DNA from: Anoplolepis gracilipes
Taxonomy: Eukaryota > Arthropoda > Insecta > Hymenoptera > Formicidae
Direction of reading: 5' to 3'
Length of the DNA: 64,000 nt
Assembly (NCBI RefSeq): GCF_047496725.1
Contig: NC_132977.1
Location: forward strand, 11,020,501 to 11,084,500
Below are positions 23,915-36,111 of the stretch, piece by piece (positions within the stretch are counted from its first letter, which is position 1; each line of letters starts with the position of its first letter). The notes under the pieces were generated by a model, which searched no databases, was not told where the DNA came from, and was given only the letters and a program-made list of their open reading frames with translations. Position numbers and translations under genes: made by a program.

Positions 23915-24453
23915 CTACAGAAAAATGACCGAGCAATAAAGGTGTGCGGCAAAAAAAAGTGTCACACCAGCGAGCAATCATCGTGTACATTTCCCATACT
24001 GGAATGTTTCGTATGTTATCGAAAATCGATGACAGTCCATAACAGTTTATTATGATATCTCGCTCTAAAATGGTGAGATAAAACAAAAGTCGCGAGATAT
24101 AATTTATTTATTTTTGTAAAAGTCAGTATTTTAACATAAGACTACGTAATTTATAATTTTCGCAAATTTTGCATTTATGTGCTGTTCATTTTCGGTCGCG
24201 TGTTGCTTATTACTTCTGTAGATGCGAAGAGGATTTGGTGCTTTTTACGCACTTGGCGTGTAATGCAAATTTTTGAGAACACGGTATTATTTAGGTCTTT
24301 ACATCTCGAGCGCGACAGGTGGAAAAAACATGAAAAATCCTAGTATAAAATTTAAAAAGTTGTCAACGTTTCCTCACGCATTGCGCGACTAAAATCTCCT
24401 CTTACGCTCTGCAACAATTTATTTTTTAAAATATTTTGTCTCTCTCTGTCTTT

Positions 24454-24459
<6 letters not shown>

Positions 24460-24487
<28 letters not shown>
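24460..24487. repeat. (GA)n microsatellite
   Basis: About 13 GA units preceded by a short CT run, forming a small imperfect inverted arrangement (TCTCTCTGTCTTTAGAGAAA). Confidence 0.93.
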
Positions 24488-24494
<7 letters not shown>

Positions 24495-25566
24495 CTATAT
24501 TTTTATAATATATAAATAAAAATTAACGTTATAGTATATACATATGTATATTTATACTATAGCGTGTAGACGATAAAATGTGCATACAAAATAAAAACCG
24601 CAAAGACACACGTGAGTTTTCTAATTATCCCCACTTCTTCCTCTACTTGAATAAGTCAAAGCTGCAAACATTTTTACAATCTAGATCTAAAAATGTTTAT
24701 ACCGCGAAAATTACATAATTGTCGGAGGAATAGATTAACGCGATACTTTATTTCTTTTGTGTAATTTAAATAATAGCTAGTCCCCTATTTTATAGAAAAA
24801 AAGACGCGTCTACGTTGTTCGGAAATACGGATGGTGTAATAACGACATGGCGACATTTCTAACGGGCTCACCTTTCGTCGGCGTATTATTTTTAAGAAAT
24901 GGCAAACTCAGCGCTTTCCACAAAGGAAATTCATTCCTTAATATGACAATCATTCTCGGGGTCAGCTGACGCGGCTGACAAGTTCTCGACGAGAAAAAGA
25001 ACAGAGAGGAAAGGAAAAAAAGGCATTTTTCTCATAAGCTCACAGCCACAAATCCCTACGGCGACGCTAAACATTATTTCAAACGACGCGAGGGTCGGTG
25101 CACCGTTCCTCCGATTCCGGTGCAGCTTGACGTGCAACATAGCGAGCAGTAAGCCTATCTCTTAAAATGCATGGAGAAGAGCGAGCTTCTACGACTTAAA
25201 TGGTTCTTTCTCCCTCCGCTGAAAGCATCACGCCAGAACTGATTTCGCGAGCCGTCTCGTTCTTCGCACAACAGAAGTTGGAATCCGCCGAGCCCCCGAA
25301 TTAGTCCTGACCGTCCTCGGGAGCGTGGCGAGAGGGGAAGGTGACGGAAAACGAAGGGAGGAGGGGGCGACAACAAGTGGTTGCGTCTAGTTAACTCGCG
25401 GGGTCGTTGTCGAAGACAGTTCGGGGAGACACACCCGGCTGTCAGTGAAGCAACAACATAGGCGAACGGGCGTGTCGAGCAACAACGGCCGGCAACAAAC
25501 AGCCCGGGATTTAGGAGAGTATCGGCTCCGGTATCTCGAACCCCGACACGATGTAGCCGCGCATCT

Positions 25567-25570
<4 letters not shown>

Positions 25571-25613
<43 letters not shown>
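25571..25613. repeat. (CT)n microsatellite
   Basis: About 21 CT units in CpG-rich DNA. Confidence 0.96.
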
Positions 25614-25617
<4 letters not shown>

Positions 25618-28106
25618 CCGCGAGATGAAACGTGCGCAGCAATATAAATCTCTCTCTTTCTCTGACACAGAGAGAGAGTTTACGAATTGTAATATCAATA
25701 TCTGTTCACCTGTTGCCGTGCGCGACCCAATTTTGCCAGCTTACCCGCTTGCCCGCCTGGCGTGTATTCGCTTGGCGCATTTATTCTGACTTAATGGAGC
25801 GCGAGCTGCGAGCTGCGAGCTGCTGTGCTTCGCGAGCGTGACGACACGCTGGGGAGTAAGAAAGCAGCCGGAATCGTTCGGTCACGAAAGCCCTTCGGTC
25901 GTATTAATGCATAATTGAATCTACTAATCGATATTATATTGCGCATTCTCTTTGCAGAATTGTAAATTAAATTACGGTTGAAGGATTTCGACTGGAATCT
26001 GTCGAAATATTCAAATATACATTTCGGATAATGGCAATTTCAATGTCTGATTATTCAGATAGTAATATTTTAATTTCATAGAATTTTATAATCTCTTATC
26101 TTATTGTTAATTTAAATAATTAAAAAAAAAAAACGAATTTTATATATCAATTTAAACGAATGCGAATTTTATCTGAAATATTATGATTAAAGTAAATTAT
26201 TTTAACGCATGCGATATATATCTTTCGGATATATTTAATGTTTAAACCATATATGACATATATATTTCGCATTTTTACATATTAAAAAATTTTCATACAC
26301 ATATATACTCGATTCTTTGATCAATAAATGTAACTAATAATAGAAAACATCTCTCTTATATAATATTATACATATAATACACTATTCTAAAGAGCATTGT
26401 AGACTGTATGAAGCCAAAGTATAAGAACTCAACGAATAGCAGAAACGGAAATTACTAGCGACTGAGAAGGAAATCAGCTAGGATTTTGAAAAGAAATAAA
26501 ATAAGGAATGAACGAAATCATAAAAATAAAAATTGATATAATTTATCAAATACATAAAAGAAAAACAACAATTGATATCGTTGATATAGCCACATTAAGA
26601 GGATATTTAAGACTCGAATATCGAAACAGACTTTAAAATAAAATATAAAAATCAGAAAATCAGAAAAGTAGACTCAAAACCTTGGATTTCAAGGAAGATT
26701 TCGAAAAATTTACGAGATTATATACACATATATATATGTATATATTTTATTAGTTAAAACATGTAGATAATTGTTAACAACTTTTGAAATTTTAACGCTT
26801 CACGCCATCTTGACGTCACAAGTTAAATTTTTATTGATATAACGTCTATAGGAGTTAATTGGAGACTATGTTTTCGTCCTTTAAATATTTGCCAAAATTA
26901 TTTAACAGTCGAAATGTTGAAATAGTTCAATAACAAGCAGAGTGTCAAACTATTATATATAACGACCACAATTTTTTTATTTTACTAGCAACTGCCGTTA
27001 GAAAGATATCCTGCGGTTCTGGAATATTGATATTTGCTATTTCAATTTACAGCAACGTAACATATTTACGTTACAACATATGACACGGACATTCGTAAGT
27101 TAATACTGAATTTTTGTCCATGTTTGTAACAAATACCCTCATCTCTTTTTTCTAGACAGGAAATAATATATGTAAAAAAAAGTGAGAGTAACAAAAAAGT
27201 AAAAAAGATATACACCGTGCAAAAAAAAAAGGGGGAAAAAAGAGTAATAAAGATGATAAGCCAATGTAAAAATATTTATTTTCCCTTCTCTGCCTTCTCC
27301 CATCACGTCGCGTTCAGGATCAGAGACTTATGATTTCCTAAAAAGAATGACTTGCTTTTACACATGGAACGCTTTATTACGAAGAAGAAGACGACGGCTT
27401 GTTGTGCATATATATGTAGACCATGCCGCTTTATCGATCGAACAATATATATATATCTAATGAAATTACATCTTTTATGATAATGTTTTTATTTGCTTAA
27501 ATCTCTGAATAACTAGTTTGATTTAAAAAAAAAATTATTTTATGTCAGTGAACTTTTTCTTAAATATTCATCGTGTTTCAAGCATCTTTATATCGATGAC
27601 TTTCCACATATTATTTTTAATCAAAGATTTTATTCATGGTTTATAGTCTATGTTGACTTTACCTCGGCAATAGTTTCCGAATTCTTTTCCATTTTTTTTT
27701 CGATCGCCAGTTATAACACATGTTCTTTTTTCGTCACAAGTTTTCATTTTTTCTTCTAGAATATTTTCTTTAGCACGCGTGAGAAGAGAACTACGTCGCG
27801 TTGATCAAACGATTCACCGTCGGCATTTATTAGATGTTTTTCGAGGAAATTAAACTCGGGACAGTTTCTTGTCGGTTGAATTTCATTTTCAAAGGTCTGT
27901 ACGCAATTTTGCAACGGCAGGTAACACACGCCAATGATTTTATGGCATCGCCATAAAGACCTATCTCTACTAGTTTTAAGGCTTTCCATTTCTAGGACTT
28001 ATCTCTACTTTTTGCCGGTTGACCACCTCAGAATAGCTGAGCGTTGTTTACGATGGAATCTAGCCTACGAAGTACCGTTAAAAAACTTATACATCGAACA
28101 TATGTA

Positions 28107-28131
28107 TGTATATATATATATATATATATAT
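28107..28131. repeat. (TA)n microsatellite
   Basis: About 12 TA units. Similar short TA tracts lie at 29268-29290 and 29326-29353. Confidence 0.9.
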
Positions 28132-30283
28132 CTATATATATCTTCCACTGCCGATTGCCCGCCGGCATTTACTCCCCCTCTTTGCCCTCGACTATGCCAG
28201 AGGGTTAACAAAAGTACGATAAGCTGTAATGCGGTGACTATAGGCTGCAGGAAGCGAGAGATCTCGTCTGGATGCGGAGCAAAATGTTCGTCGCGAAACC
28301 TTGGTGTAATTTTACGGCGGATCGCGAAGATTGCCTCGTTTTAAGGAAAAATTCCTCTCCTCTTTTTAAAAGAGGAGCGCCTAGGAGAGGCGAGGGAATT
28401 TTTCACTCGACCGAAAGGAACAATCGGTCCGCGCGTACTTAATGGAGTCCCGAGCGTCGCGGCATCAACGCGCGAGAAAGAGGGGATCTTGGAAATAATA
28501 TTCTCTCTAGAATTTAACTCTCCTGACAACGACGGTCGATGCGACGCGTTTCTTTGTGAGATGATGGCCCTCGCTCCAACGAGCACCGAGAAATCGAATA
28601 TTATTTATTGCGCCGATTAGTTTATTAAACGAGGCAATGAATGCGATTCAGGTCGACAAATTGATTTCTTAGCGCGCCCTGATTAACATTGAAGCCATAT
28701 AGCGAGAATTGCGCGATATTTATGTATTATATCGGTTTCGTGAGTGAACTTCGAGAAACTTCACACGCGCGCGTTCTTCCACATTTCGTATATCTTTACG
28801 ATGGCAAAACGATGTCGATGCAATCGGCCGGCACGCTCGTGACAAATGTCTTCGATAATTTTACAACACATTACCGGACGAAATTGCTTGCTCGCCTTGT
28901 ACGCAATTTTAAATTTGTAATTTCTTAATACGTATAAATCAGCCACCAGCGCGAGCAAAACTGTCTCGTAGATTTTCATTCGCGTAAAATTATCAACTTC
29001 CTTCCTGACCTTTTCTCTACCGTCACGAGAGCGAGGACAACTTGTATGCGCCACATTTTGAGAGAATTATGCGTGCTCATGTCCGCGAGTTAATGCGGAA
29101 TACGCGCCGAGGCGGTAAAGCGAAATATGGAGCGTATTTTTCGCTCCGCCACTTTCAACAGGAAATTATAGTGTTTAATAATTGAAGTCCCTCTCCGTCA
29201 AATTTCTCCACATGAATTCTCAAATTTTAATATCCTTTATATTTAAAATAACAATTTCTATAACGTTATATATATATATATATATATATTATGGAAATTG
29301 TTATACAAAATGTGACATATATGTATATATGTATATATGTATATATATATATACATTAAACTTCTGAAAATCTACAAAATTGATATTCTTTTATAGAAAA
29401 CACATTCTATATAAAAAATATTTATATACCTTTAAATAACTATTTGAATATAGAATCTTTTACTTCAAAATTGCAAATATTTTCAGATAATTTAATATCC
29501 TGTGTTTACACACTAACATGATCACGTCATGCAATATTCCGAAAACTAAAACATTTCACTATTCTCACACTGCTATTTTTGCTGGCGTTAATATATTTTA
29601 CAAGAGAAATAAAAAAAAAGAATTTGAGAAAAATATTTATATTCTAGAAAATTGAATATACGAGAGAGTAGGCAAATATTTGTAAGACAACGTCTCATAT
29701 GATTGCCAGAAAAAGTATTTTACACAGTATAACAATTATGCGTTATTTTGACAGTATTAGTCATAAAATTTTTATACGAAATATTTAAATAAGATTAAAT
29801 TGAAACCAAATTAACGACGAAAATCTTTAGATTTTCGCCACCTTACGAGCACGTGTCAAAAATACATGTCACTTTTTTCCATACAAGACTTACTGATCAT
29901 GCTTGTTGTTAATACTTTCTTTCTTATCGATAATGTCTCAACCGTACATGTATATACGCTTGCGATAAAACGACGAGTCGTCGTGTATGTACTAATTGCA
30001 ATTAATGCCGTGGCGATTGCGTCGGGATATCCGGTAATAAATCAAGAATTGCCTTCGTCTGTTTCGTTCTCCCGATAATAAACGTCGATCGAAACGTGTT
30101 CAATATTGGCGATCCTCTCTCGAATCGTCGAGTGTTCATCAGATGCAGACGTATTCACCGTGTATGCACGCTTGTACGAGAGCTACAACAGGCACACGTG
30201 AGAGGGTGGGAGAGAGGGAGAGGATGACTACTTTGAGCGCGCGGGCGCGCACGCGATACATCACCAGCTGATATTAGCGGGGG

Positions 30284-30433
30284 ATGGAAAAACTCAGAAG
30301 GACCCTCCGCTTCCCAACCCCGGAGGCTATGTTTGATCAGTTAGTCACTACCGGGAGGGCGAAGAAGAGGAAGGGGAGACCTGGGATATTGTTACCGATG
30401 GCCCCGGTTAATATTCTCGGATTACTCTCCTAG
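30284..30433 (+). CDS. Possible small ORF (49 aa), AT-hook-like motif
   Basis: An ATG-to-TAG frame in a CpG-rich block, reading MEKLRRTLRFPTPEAMFDQL and later RAKKRKGRPGILLPMAP. KRKGRP resembles the Arg/Lys-Gly-Arg-Pro core of an AT-hook, a minor-groove DNA-binding motif. The codons are varied and free of simple repeats. A strong donor (CATG/GTAAGT at 30608) lies 175 bases downstream, so the ORF could be an upstream ORF in a first exon running to 30607. No family was recognised, and a chance frame cannot be excluded. Confidence 0.2.
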   Translation: MEKLRRTLRFPTPEAMFDQLVTTGRAKKRKGRPGILLPMAPVNILGLLS

Positions 30434-30658
30434 CGGACGGCGGTGGTGAATCGCTGTCGAAACACGACGGCAAAATTCTCGCGATGCTGATGAGAACTCT
30501 GGTGACGGTCGCGTCGATTAAACGCGCTGTAATTGGTGCACTTGGCGGTATTCGTTGCGCGATGGAATTTTACTGGTTAAATTAATTGCACGTCGTCAAC
30601 GTCCATGGTAAGTTTAAACCGCTAGGATGGATTTTGTCAATCAATTCAATTTTTGTTG

Positions 30659-30696
30659 AAAAAAAAAAAGGAAAAAAAAAAAAAAAAAAAAAAAAA
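30659..30696. repeat. Poly(A) tract with GG interruption
   Basis: About 36 A bases split by one GG. No element body could be assigned upstream. Confidence 0.95.
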
Positions 30697-31227
30697 GACA
30701 TTGCGCTTCGTCATTTTACACCCGTACTCTATGAATATCTATCCGAGTTTTAGTCGACGAGATACACAGTTTCATTTTCGAGTAGTAACACGCGAAGCGT
30801 AGGAGACATCGGAGAAATAATAATATGTATGTATTGCTTTATTTCCCGATATTGATTCGTATGAAATTGGAATACAGAGCTTTTATTATATTAATGTTCT
30901 CACAAGCGGGATTTCGTGTATTATAATACAATCGACGCAAAACTGTTATTGGCAATATAGATGTTCTCTGCACTTTACATAATTAAAATCATTTTTAAAC
31001 GTTCGAGACACTTTCGAATAAGCGCGAACGTATGCGAGAAATATGTAATGGTAATTATATCTCCATCTGTGCATATTATTACTATATTTTTTATTCCAAC
31101 ACAATTCTTTTGGTTTATCAAAAGTGTGCTCCTTACGCGTTTTGCATTTTCCCTCTACAAATTACTCGCGAGCCGAGTACAAAAAGAAATTGGATCCCAT
31201 CTTCCTCCCCTCCTTTCCCATCCCCCT

Positions 31228-31260
31228 ACACACACACACACATACACACAAACACACACA
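31228..31260. repeat. (CA)n microsatellite
   Basis: Imperfect CA tract of 33 bases with T and A interruptions. Confidence 0.94.
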
Positions 31261-31720
31261 TGTGGCCACTTTAATGAAATGAAGAAATGCTCGTTTCTTA
31301 CACGGCCTTTTGTCACGTACCGCGCCATGTTCCCGCCCCGGTCCGGGAAATACCGATAAGTGCGTGACCAGAGTTTCGAGCGCGCGAACGCTTCGATAAC
31401 GAGACGATTCTGCGGCGAAGAGGACGATAAAGCTCCGCTTGCGCTCGACGCCGGTAATTAATTGAACGTTAAGGCCGCCGTTTAACGGGCCGGGCGGATC
31501 TTCCGTGTGCGGGAAGGATTTTCGAGACAGAGGCGCGTCTACTAGACCGGGCACCCCTCTCGTCCCGAGTTCTGCTGCTAATTGAACGCGTAATTGATGA
31601 GGCTGCAGTCTGTACTTACACAATGCTCCAATTGTGCTCAGCCAAGCGCCGGCACGGTACGCCAATATTAGCGATGCACTCGATGTCCCTATAACGGACC
31701 CCCTTTCTCTATCTATCTAT

Positions 31721-31758
31721 CCATCTCTCTCTCTCACTCTCTCTCTCTCTCTCTCTCA
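31721..31758. repeat. (CT)n microsatellite
   Basis: CT tract of about 38 bases with one A interruption, preceded by (CTAT)n. Confidence 0.95.
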
Positions 31759-33020
31759 ACGCACAAATAATGCCCCGAGTACCACAAATACTCGACAGCT
31801 TCCGCAATATGCCCGATCGCCTGCGCCGTCGCTGCCTTTTCAAAAACTTGAGGACTCCTCGAAGAAAACGAGGACTCATCCTCGTGCATGTCGCGCAACA
31901 AATTGTTTTTTCCTGCCTTTTTGCAAACCTCAATTGCTCCCGTAATATCCCATGAAATTGCCTTGCACGCTCGCTTTCATATTGTTCTCATTTTTTGCGA
32001 TTATTATTGCAACGAAGTAAAGTATGACAGGATAGAAAGCATAAAGATATTATATGACCTCTTTTAGTCATTGTTATCCAAAGAAATATATTTGAAACTA
32101 TGGAAAATAAAGTAACGATAAATTGATAATCATCTAAGTCTAATAATATGATGTTTGCAACAAAAGAATTTAAAATTTGCAATAGTATAAATTATAATAC
32201 TACACAGAGATTAATACAGATGAATAAATTATATAAAAAAAAAAAAAAAAAAATGTTATACTTTTCGTAGTTTCAGAGACAAGACGGTTTAAAGAATACA
32301 CGCAGTCGCTGTCAAATACTTATATAATTTTATATTGATTGACGAAAGTTAATCAATCTGTAAGTCGAAATCTTTGATTAATAAATTTAGCTTTTGTAAA
32401 ATAGACTGATTTTGCCATTTTATTTTAATCAAATACACGATTGTGATTTATACAGAGAAAATAATTATTTTACAAAAGGTAATATATGAATCTTCCACGC
32501 GTAAGCGAATCCGAACGAACTAAATCTCTGCAACAGGGATCATTATATGGATATGAAATATATTCTTTAATATTTCACGAGAAAATATTATTTTCGTTAT
32601 ACAAAGAGAAAACGGTATTTACGATGAACAGAATAAATACGAAACTCAATCGACGTGAATATAATTTAATCTGCAACGTTTACCGTTAACAAATATTCCT
32701 ATAATTATGTGTATGTATAATTTCCTTACGTATTCGCCAGCGAATAAATGATTTAAATTTGCGTTAAGCTTCTAACTTACAAAGCTTCTCTTATGGAACA
32801 AAACACTCGTAGTTCCAAGAGCGATATTCTCTGGTCGGCAAAATATCCATTCGCTTAAAATTTGTTTAACGACATTTTATTTGTCGAGTTAATAAAAAAC
32901 AGACGTGCTACGTGCGTGCGTATGTGTGTGTATGTTGTGTGTACAAATACACACGGACGACATCTGTGCGTACATACGCGAGTCTATGGCGCGTGTGTGT
33001 ATGTACGCGTGTGCGTGTGA

Positions 33021-33040
33021 GTGTGTGTGTGTGTGTGTGT
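33021..33040. repeat. (GT)n microsatellite
   Basis: Ten GT units at the end of a longer TG-rich segment that starts near 32913. Confidence 0.93.
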
Positions 33041-34442
33041 ATATATGAACGCCGGAAATACGGAATTAAACCCTCGCGCAAACAGTCGATATCGCGTGGC
33101 GAGCTCCACCTCCATCTCTGGATATTTCCATTCCGCGACCGCCATCGTTCGCCGATATTATTTGTAACTGGATAAATAAGTCTGATTTATATGCCGAGCG
33201 CATCCCTTCATCGTTCCTTCATGCGGAAAGAAAAATAATGCCGCGTCCCGTAAAAATATCGCGTGGCCGGCGCATAGTTGTACGTTGTATACAGGGTTGA
33301 CGTTACCCCAGCTTCTTTCGCGAGAGAATGAAAAAAAGTACTTAAAGGAGATACGAGACGCGAATTCGAAAAGACGTTGCGTACGCGCGCGCACGGAACA
33401 AATTGTTTTTACAAAGTTTTAATCATCCCCCTTGAAACTCTCTTCAAAATTCGCCGAGGTCGTCCTTGCGAAGTGACACGTGGCCGTGCATATCTTTACG
33501 GCAAAGAGAGCTCATTAATTCAGCGATCATAAACTCTCACATTTTTATTGATTGTCTAAATTTTGATTCGATTATTGTTTATTAAAGTTGCCTGGTGCCT
33601 GCGATTTGCAATTTTAATTGGGTGAGGAATTCTAATTGTTTTCTCGAAAGCGGATAATTAAAAAAGTTGTTTCGGAAAATTAAATTAATACAGAAAGATA
33701 CAAGATGAAAGAAAAAAAAAGTGACGGTTTAATCGATAAAACTACTGTTTTTTTCCTCTCGATTGTGAGAAAGTGCGTTTTATTGCGTGTTCAAAAAAAA
33801 AAAAAAAAAAAAAAAAAAGACGTATCCGACGAGAGGGACGTGAATTCTTGAATATACTTGACCCGTGTTTCTCGATCTTCCCCGCCAAAAGTTGCAGTCG
33901 CGTATGAATACAAAAAGTCCTGTTCAGTTTTATGTCAGCAGTTATCCTTAAAATAAACATCGGAACAAAAATAACTGCGAGTGAACTCTCGACATTGCTT
34001 GTATCGTTTATCGGTTATGGAAAAGGACAAGTTTTAATATAATGAAAAATTTACCAGAGAGCTTTACTTGCGTAGAAAAAACTCGTAACTATATTGTATC
34101 GCCGAAAAACGTAAATATTGATCTTGTTACGTACATACAAGCATTACCTAGCCCCAAAGAAATTTAACGATCTGTGTGATGTGAATCGTTGCTCGTTCGA
34201 GCTGATGACAGACTAGAAAAAAGACGAATGGCAGCGTACATACATGTATATGTATAGGTACGCGCTACCGTTACCGTCCGGACGCGTAAGGGTCTGGGAT
34301 TTTTTTTAAATTTCCCAAGAGACACAAGAAAAAGAGAGGAAAGTGCGCGCGGAATCGCGATACATTGAATGCCATAAAAACGGTTCTTCCTTTCGGTATT
34401 GCTTCCGCGATTGAAGTATTGCCCCGGCTATTGGATGTAACG

Positions 34443-34473
34443 TCACTCCGCGTACGCGAAGCGCGCGGAGTGA
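34443..34473. repeat. GC-rich palindrome, 10-bp perfect stem
   Basis: TCACTCCGCG at 34443-34452 pairs with CGCGGAGTGA at 34464-34473. The loop is itself rich in CGCG. It lies in a CpG-rich block and may be a protein-binding site or an unstable hairpin. Its function is unknown. Confidence 0.85.
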
Positions 34474-35282
34474 TATCGCTGGCTTTTGAAACTATGAGGA
34501 AGAAAACGTAAAACGCGCTGTAAATGCGCGGTAATAAAGCCTGGCCTCTGCTTTATGTTAGCCTTACTTAGAGGCCTTGTAAAAGCGCGTCGAGACTCTC
34601 ACGTTCGCAAGTGGCTTCCGTTAGCGACCTACTCTGGCCGTTGTAAAAACACACGCTTAGATTTACTTATACGCGACGAGGAAGCGACGAAGAATTCCTG
34701 GCATTATTAAGCGTTCGGATATCGAGTGGATTTCAATTCGTCTTTTTATCGCGTAAGAAATATACCTTCAATTGCCATTTTCTATCGCTCGCGTCACATT
34801 AAGTATTTTAATATCTAAAAATATTTCCGATAAACACCAACTGTTTTAAAAAGATTATAAAAGGCTGAAGAAACAGACGTATATACGTTTAAACTACTTC
34901 AGCTTCGTAAATAGCAAATATAAACCAAGTTATTATTTTTCAATCTTCATATACATATTCTAATGACACAAATCAAGTTTTTCTCAAAGATTAAGAGTTT
35001 ATTTCAATCAGTCAATCGCAATTCTGTGATTATTATACGAGGATTCTATGTATTCGTGAGCCTTTACATCGTTCCTCGAAAAATCGTTTGATCATACAAC
35101 AGGACACGCAATCGTAACACGAGTACGACGACGCGACGCCCGCATCTCTTTGCGATCGCACGTTTCCTGGGCACGAGAGCCTCGGATGCCGCTGCATCGC
35201 CAAAGTGCATTACGCCGTCGCGTCTGGAATACGCGATATCGCCTCTCGTGACTCTCGTACTACACGTACATAAGCATACAGC

Positions 35283-35284
35283 CG

Positions 35285-35315
<31 letters not shown>

Positions 35316-35316
35316 A
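35283..35316. repeat. (GCGT)8 tetranucleotide repeat
   Basis: About eight perfect GTGC units, followed by GCATGCA. Confidence 0.97.
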
Positions 35317-36070
35317 TGCAGAGCAAATTCGTGCAGTCCGTAAGTAAACCACGGTCGATCGGCACGATACGCGATACGAGTGCCATAATCGTTATGGGAA
35401 AGAACTCAAGCATTCCTGGAGATGCAGATGCGGAAATTTGCAGTTTCGTGCCGTTTAATACACGCGGTAAATGCGTGCGCACGTGGAAATAAACACGAGA
35501 GTAGAGGAAACTGCCCTCTCTCGCCTTCCCAACACATTCGCGTTCTATGGTGAAAAGCGCGTGCAAAGATACTCTCGCAAGAGAACGTAAACGCACTTGG
35601 CAAACTCTCTTCTTTCATCAACAGCCAGTTTCTCATCTCACCGGAATGTGAATGCGAGCGATTCTTTTATTGCCGTCTTTTACGAGACCCTCACCCTTCC
35701 CCGACAGACCCGATCGAACGCGCTTTTTACGTAGAAACGATGGCGAATGCAAAGTACTTTCGTTTCTATCGCGTCTCCATTCCCGATGCCCGTGAAATGC
35801 CTAGGCAAGCAATAAAAATATGCTAATTTCTTCAAACGAAAAACAATGCGCGGAATAGCCGAGTATATTGGAATCTAAGGCAATCTAATAATACAAACGT
35901 GCAAATATCAATACATATTGCGGTTGAACTCACAACTCCTTATATCATCGATTAATTTAGGCTATTTATCATGTCGAATGTCGAGAAAATATCAAAGTTT
36001 TGCTCATCTTTGCAATTTGATATATTAATGGAGCATTGATTTTATTATTTATTTCTTCTTTATTCATAGG

Positions 36071-36111
36071 GCTTGTTGGGACTTGAACGAAAAGTTCAAC
36101 TCCCAACAAGC
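36071..36111. repeat. Compact hairpin, 18-bp stem, 5-base loop
   Basis: Left arm 36071-36088 pairs with right arm 36094-36111, with one C.C mismatch and the loop GAAAA. On the minus strand the 3' arm contains GTTCAAGTCCC, which fits a Pol III B-box (GTTCAANNC), but no A-box or cloverleaf was found. It is too short for a normal pre-miRNA. It could be a structured RNA element, a tRNA-derived foldback or a transposon-end relic. Confidence 0.9.

Larger units (their letters stand above)
23915..30280. other. Long stretch without recognisable genes
   Basis: AT-rich at 24.0-24.8 kb, 26.0-27.7 kb and 29.2-29.9 kb; CpG-rich at 24.9-25.9 kb and 28.1-29.1 kb. A TCAGTG initiator-like site at 25442 lies in the CpG-rich block and could mark a transcription start, but no first exon was defined. 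A minus frame at 27756-27989 (78 codons) and one ending at 24931 with a hydrophobic, signal-like stretch have no recognised homology and are not called. Confidence 0.5.
30700..36065. other. Stretch without recognisable genes
   Basis: CpG-rich at 31.3-31.9 kb, 33.0-33.4 kb, 34.2-34.7 kb and 35.1-35.8 kb, AT-rich elsewhere. It holds (CA)n at 31228-31260, (CT)n at 31721-31758, poly(A) at 32235-32253 and 33793-33818, (TG)n near 33021-33040 and (GCGT)n at 35283-35316. A minus segment at 31620-31688 has a good donor but a poor acceptor and is not called. Confidence 0.55.

Noticed and set aside
27756..27989. 78-codon minus frame of balanced composition
   Set aside because: Looks protein-like but has no recognisable motif, splice context or neighbour; length is within chance for this composition.
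31620..31688. Possible minus exon (SSASLILAYRAGAWLS) with donor GTAAGT
   Set aside because: The donor is good, but the only fitting acceptor is preceded by a purine-rich GATA/GA repeat, not a pyrimidine tract, and no family was recognised.
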